The notes under the pieces: generated by a model | Database searches by the model: none | The model's input: only the letters and a program-made list of their open reading frames with translations | Told to the model about the DNA's origin: nothing | Shown here: positions 60,914 through 64,000 of the stretch, piece by piece | How the letters are laid out: each line of letters opens with the position of its first letter | How positions within the stretch are numbered: the stretch's first letter is position 1 | Assembly: GCA_964445525.1 (NCBI GenBank) | Contig: CAYULA010000006.1 | Span: 30,594-94,593 of the forward strand | DNA length: 64,000 nt | Source: Penumbrarchaeum sp964445525 | GTDB taxonomy: Archaea; Thermoplasmatota; Penumbrarchaeia; Penumbrarchaeales; Penumbrarchaeaceae | Direction: 5' to 3' | Program-made: the position numbers and the translations under genes

Positions 60914-63900
60914 CTACTCCTCATCATCGAAGGTTATCGTGCCGGAAACAGATGATTTACTCTTTTTTTCTTCCTTACCGGGGCCCATTATTGATTCCTG
61001 CGGAATCTGCATTTTTCTTCTCTGATCGAAATCCGTTCCGGTTCCCACCTTTTCATGCGGCAGATCGGATTTGAAATCCTTCATCTTGAACTCCACTTCC
61101 GTATCCTTCTTTGAGATCTTGTATGCCACAAATCCAAGGGCAACAAGTATTATTACCAGCAAGATACCCAGCAGTATCAGAAGTACCAGTGTCCACACGG
61201 ATCTCTCCTCCTCTTCACCTGCTTCGGTCTCCTTGTATTCCTGAACCTGTATGGTATCGTTGTAATAGGTGACGGCTCCGTTCCAGTCCTCCACCTTTAT
61301 GGAGATCGAAAATGAATCTATCTCACTGTAATTATGGAATAGAGATAGGAATTCACGACTATCGGATGTTACCTCATAATCCATCTCCTCGCTGTTTCCA
61401 TCACCCCATTGGACCTCGATATCCATGGTATCATCGGGATCAAGGATACCAAGTTCCAGCCATACACGGCATGTACCGTTTATATTCAACCTGTACTCCT
61501 GGTCGGTTCCGGTAAGGTTGAGATCTGGAGCCATGTTCGGTTTCCGGGTTTCCTCGAATAAGGAGAAGGGCGAGATGGATTCATTTGCCCAGTAATAGGT
61601 CAAATATGCACGGTATGACCCGGAGTTGGATCCGAGTGTATACCTCAGGGTGTCTCTTACATCCGTCCTCTGGATGTACTCGAAAGATGTCTCAATGGGA
61701 ATGAAATCACCTGCATACAGCCTTTCGACTCTGATTTCCGGATCTCTCTCCCCTTCCAGATCAACCCATGGCTTGTACTGCAGGACAAGATGATAGTCCT
61801 CCACCGATAACTTGAGCGTATTTTCGAATGCGGTTGTTGAAGAGGTGGATGTGGTAAGTGTATCCATTGTAACATTACCGAATCTCTCCGCCTGAACCGT
61901 TACCCTGATCTCAACCTCGGTTCCGGGAAGGAACTTCCCCACCCTTCCGGTGGAATTACCGGGACCTATTCTCTCGAGGTACGGACCTCTATCGGAAAGT
62001 TCACCCTGACCAGGTAGTGCAATGGCCTCAAGCCAGTAAGCTATCAGGCCTCCGGAAGGCCACTGCCTCCATGAAACGGAGATACCGGAGACTCCTCTCG
62101 AAACAACCTCAGCAGAAATATTTTCAGGAGGGTTCGGATATATGATCAAGGGCCAGACAAGAGTTGAAGTTGTATTTCCGTCATTTACCTGAAGCTCGAT
62201 CTCGTAGGTCCCCAATTTGGTATAGTTGAAGGTGATCTCTTCCTCGGTTGAATTCCTCATCATGGGTATTATCCATTTGAAGCTCAGATCATCCCCGTCC
62301 GGATCCGTTGACTCGGAAGCGGATAAGGTGATCTCCTCTCCAGATCTTGCCCAGCCGAAACCCGTGATTATAGGTATTGGATCAGTCGTCCTTTCAAGAA
62401 CATCCAGTGAAAGATCATAATTTGCGGAAGAATTCACGCCGGTAGAGGTTATATCTATGATGGATGTCCCAAGATCAGTATCGTTCGAATTTATTAGAAT
62501 AATATTGAAAATAGTGCTGGTTTTTGGTTTAACCAAATATTCGGTCGAAGGAACTATAACCTCCAGACCATCAGTGTCGGATTCGGCCTCGATGGAATAG
62601 ATATCGGCCCGGTTTCCCGTGTTGCTGAGTCTCAGCTGAACGGTTTTCTGGGTATCCCTCCTTATGGACGGAAAGGGTGCGGCCAGAGAAAGACTGCAGG
62701 AATGCACTTCCGGGATCGGAACAACCGTTCCATTGATTATGTTGTTGCTTTCATCCGATTCGGCAACGTTCTCCTGATAATCTATCGTCATGGTGATATC
62801 CACTGGATCCTCCCCGATGGGGAACGGAGCGAATGTGATGTTCTTCTGTTCACCGGCTTCAAGTGTCAATCCTCTCCATTTATTTCCATCTGGAGCGGAC
62901 AATTCGACCCTGAAGGTCTCTTTGGTGGCTGAATTGCCGTCGTTTTTTATGGTTGCGTTGATGGATACCATATCACCCGCGATCACAGGGTCCGGATAAG
63001 GTGCCCAATCCACTAGATTGAGTTCCGGAGCTATCTCAAGGTACCTCTCTCTGGCTCTGTCGAATAGACCCTCGTACATCGAGGTTAGATTTTCAGCAGC
63101 CGCTACAAGGTTTTCAAGAGTCAGGTTCCACAGGGTCCCATTGAATCCCCTAACGCCCTTGTGGGTGAAATCGTAATCCCAGCAGTACATGAAGTTTTCC
63201 AGCATTATCTTGTAGTTGTGGCCTACGGTGATGGTCTCTCCATCGTAATCCTCCATCTGCACGGGAGGTTGCCCTCTACCGTTGACCCATTTGGCCAGGT
63301 CAGAGGTGGCAGTGTGGACAGAATCCCATTCAATCGCACCCTCCGGATCAAAGGTCTCGTTCCAGAAGGTGTCATACAGCATCTGCATGTTGGCATCATT
63401 CCACAACCTTGCCTCGTAATATTCCCTGTATGGATAGTCTACTTCGGACGGATGGTACCTTGGGACCTCCGAGAGCTGATCCCATTTGGAATAGTCCGTA
63501 TGACCGTACTGGGACATGTCCCCCACGTATTTTGCTAGCTTTCCAGCATTGTATGCTGCGGCATGCATGAGTCTTATCTCATCCGAGTTCTCGGTTCCTC
63601 CCCCCTCCAAAAGCCATTGTGTCAGGTTCTCCACCGATCTGTTGGCCAGAAGCTGTGCATATTTGACCGCATTGGTCTGGGGATCCTGGCCCGGTTCCGG
63701 ATTGTTGATGTAGTATTCTACGGTGACGCCTTCCGGTCCATCATCGGTCCAGGCAAGAAAATTATCATTCTCCCTAGGGAATAGATTGTTCTCGTTATAC
63801 AAATCGGATTCGTCATCCGCACCAAGAGGATCAAACCAGTATGTCAGAAAGAGTGCTTTGCTATCATTTCTCTCCTCCAGCAGTTTTAGAGCTTTGTGCG

Positions 63901-64000
63901 CTATCATGTCCTGTATCCCGTAATTCGGTCTTACCGGACTGTCATCGTTACCATCGGTCCATGCTTCGACACCACCAACGTAGCTGTGAAATGCTACGGG
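60914..64000 (-). CDS. Giant anchored surface protein with phospholipase C-like region (5' end outside window)
   Basis: The frame is open to the window edge, so at least 1028 residues are present and the signal peptide is missing. The first ~300 visible residues contain MHAAAYNAGKLAKYVGDMSQYGHTDY, a pattern like zinc-dependent phospholipase C/P1-type folds (A-x-Y-x-x-G-K-L-x-H/K-Y-x-G-D-x-S). A CARDB-like domain follows (INATIKNDGNSATKETF), then a PKD domain (ASESTDPDGDDLSFKWI), an FN3 domain, a second PKD, one membrane helix (TLVLLILLGILLVIILVALGF) and a basic/acidic cytoplasmic tail. Activity is uncertain because only some presumed ligand residues are visible. The in-frame ATG at 63907 is internal, not the start. 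Confidence 0.75.
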   Translation of the reverse strand, partial: PVAFHSYVGGVEAWTDGNDDSPVRPNYGIQDMIAHKALKLLEERNDSKALFLTYWFDPLGADDESDLYNENNLFPRENDNFLAWTDDGPEGVTVEYYINNPEPGQDPQTNAVKYAQLLANRSVENLTQWLLEGGGTENSDEIRLMHAAAYNAGKLAKYVGDMSQYGHTDYSKWDQLSEVPRYHPSEVDYPYREYYEARLWNDANMQMLYDTFWNETFDPEGAIEWDSVHTATSDLAKWVNGRGQPPVQMEDYDGETITVGHNYKIMLENFMYCWDYDFTHKGVRGFNGTLWNLTLENLVAAAENLTSMYEGLFDRARERYLEIAPELNLVDWAPYPDPVIAGDMVSINATIKNDGNSATKETFRVELSAPDGNKWRGLTLEAGEQKNITFAPFPIGEDPVDITMTIDYQENVAESDESNNIINGTVVPIPEVHSCSLSLAAPFPSIRRDTQKTVQLRLSNTGNRADIYSIEAESDTDGLEVIVPSTEYLVKPKTSTIFNIILINSNDTDLGTSIIDITSTGVNSSANYDLSLDVLERTTDPIPIITGFGWARSGEEITLSASESTDPDGDDLSFKWIIPMMRNSTEEEITFNYTKLGTYEIELQVNDGNTTSTLVWPLIIYPNPPENISAEVVSRGVSGISVSWRQWPSGGLIAYWLEAIALPGQGELSDRGPYLERIGPGNSTGRVGKFLPGTEVEIRVTVQAERFGNVTMDTLTTSTSSTTAFENTLKLSVEDYHLVLQYKPWVDLEGERDPEIRVERLYAGDFIPIETSFEYIQRTDVRDTLRYTLGSNSGSYRAYLTYYWANESISPFSLFEETRKPNMAPDLNLTGTDQEYRLNINGTCRVWLELGILDPDDTMDIEVQWGDGNSEEMDYEVTSDSREFLSLFHNYSEIDSFSISIKVEDWNGAVTYYNDTIQVQEYKETEAGEEEERSVWTLVLLILLGILLVIILVALGFVAYKISKKDTEVEFKMKDFKSDLPHEKVGTGTDFDQRRKMQIPQESIMGPGKEEKKSKSSVSGTITFDDEE

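Overview
The window looks like a chromosomal segment of a euryarchaeon, most likely a Thermoplasmatota-type lineage (marine or sediment relatives rather than Thermoplasma itself). The archaeal assignment rests on an archaellum operon, a Cdc48/VAT ATPase, Gar1, the wyosine enzyme Taw1, an archaeal isoprenoid synthase, TATA-box promoters and several apparently leaderless starts. The narrower lineage is inferred from the very large PKD/FN3/Asp-box surface proteins and from formate-tetrahydrofolate ligase in an archaeon. No rRNA, tRNA, transposase, phage gene or CRISPR array is visible.

Layout. 40-6604 (+): archaellum operon arlB, a fused arlC/E, arlF, G, H, I, J. 6605-7760: AT-rich promoter region, a small secreted calcium-repeat protein and a terminator hairpin. 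24025-7750 (-): three giant Asp-box/FN3/Ig surface proteins with cytoplasmic proline-rich tails, then a GT39-like glycosyltransferase and a membrane phosphoesterase, in tight head-to-tail order and preceded by an 18-bp perfect palindrome. 24130-30395: taw1, a membrane-anchored LEA/PKD protein, formate-tetrahydrofolate ligase and an RNase II/R-family protein. 30515-34273: a 1252-residue protein combining eight helical repeats, a DnaA-like AAA+ domain and two zinc ribbons. 34275-48839 (-): thiamine pyrophosphokinase, a 3454-residue surface protein and a secreted HExxH metalloprotease. 49021-52803: cysS, an RNase H-like protein lacking catalytic residues, gar1, a J-domain protein and a RuvC-fold protein. 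52906-58230 (+): cdc48, PRC-barrel, HisA-like, DUF2240-like and TPR-JAMM genes in one compact run. 58597-64000: an unknown small protein, a DsrE-like protein, a polyprenyl diphosphate synthase, a zinc-ribbon protein and the 3' part of another giant surface protein with a phospholipase C-like region.

How the genes fit together. Two themes dominate. One is the cell exterior: motility, giant anchored surface proteins, a possible glycosylation enzyme and a secreted protease; the giant proteins share one design (signal peptide, repeated beta domains, one C-terminal membrane helix, charged or proline-rich cytoplasmic tail). The other is protein and RNA handling: Cdc48 with a C-terminal HbYX-like tail beside a JAMM metalloprotease fusion, plus a J-domain protein, RNB exonuclease, Gar1 and Taw1. 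The least ordinary items are the DnaA-like coiled-coil protein, the TPR-JAMM gene beside cdc48, the 529-bp identical tract shared by two neighbouring giant genes, and two candidate structured RNA regions.
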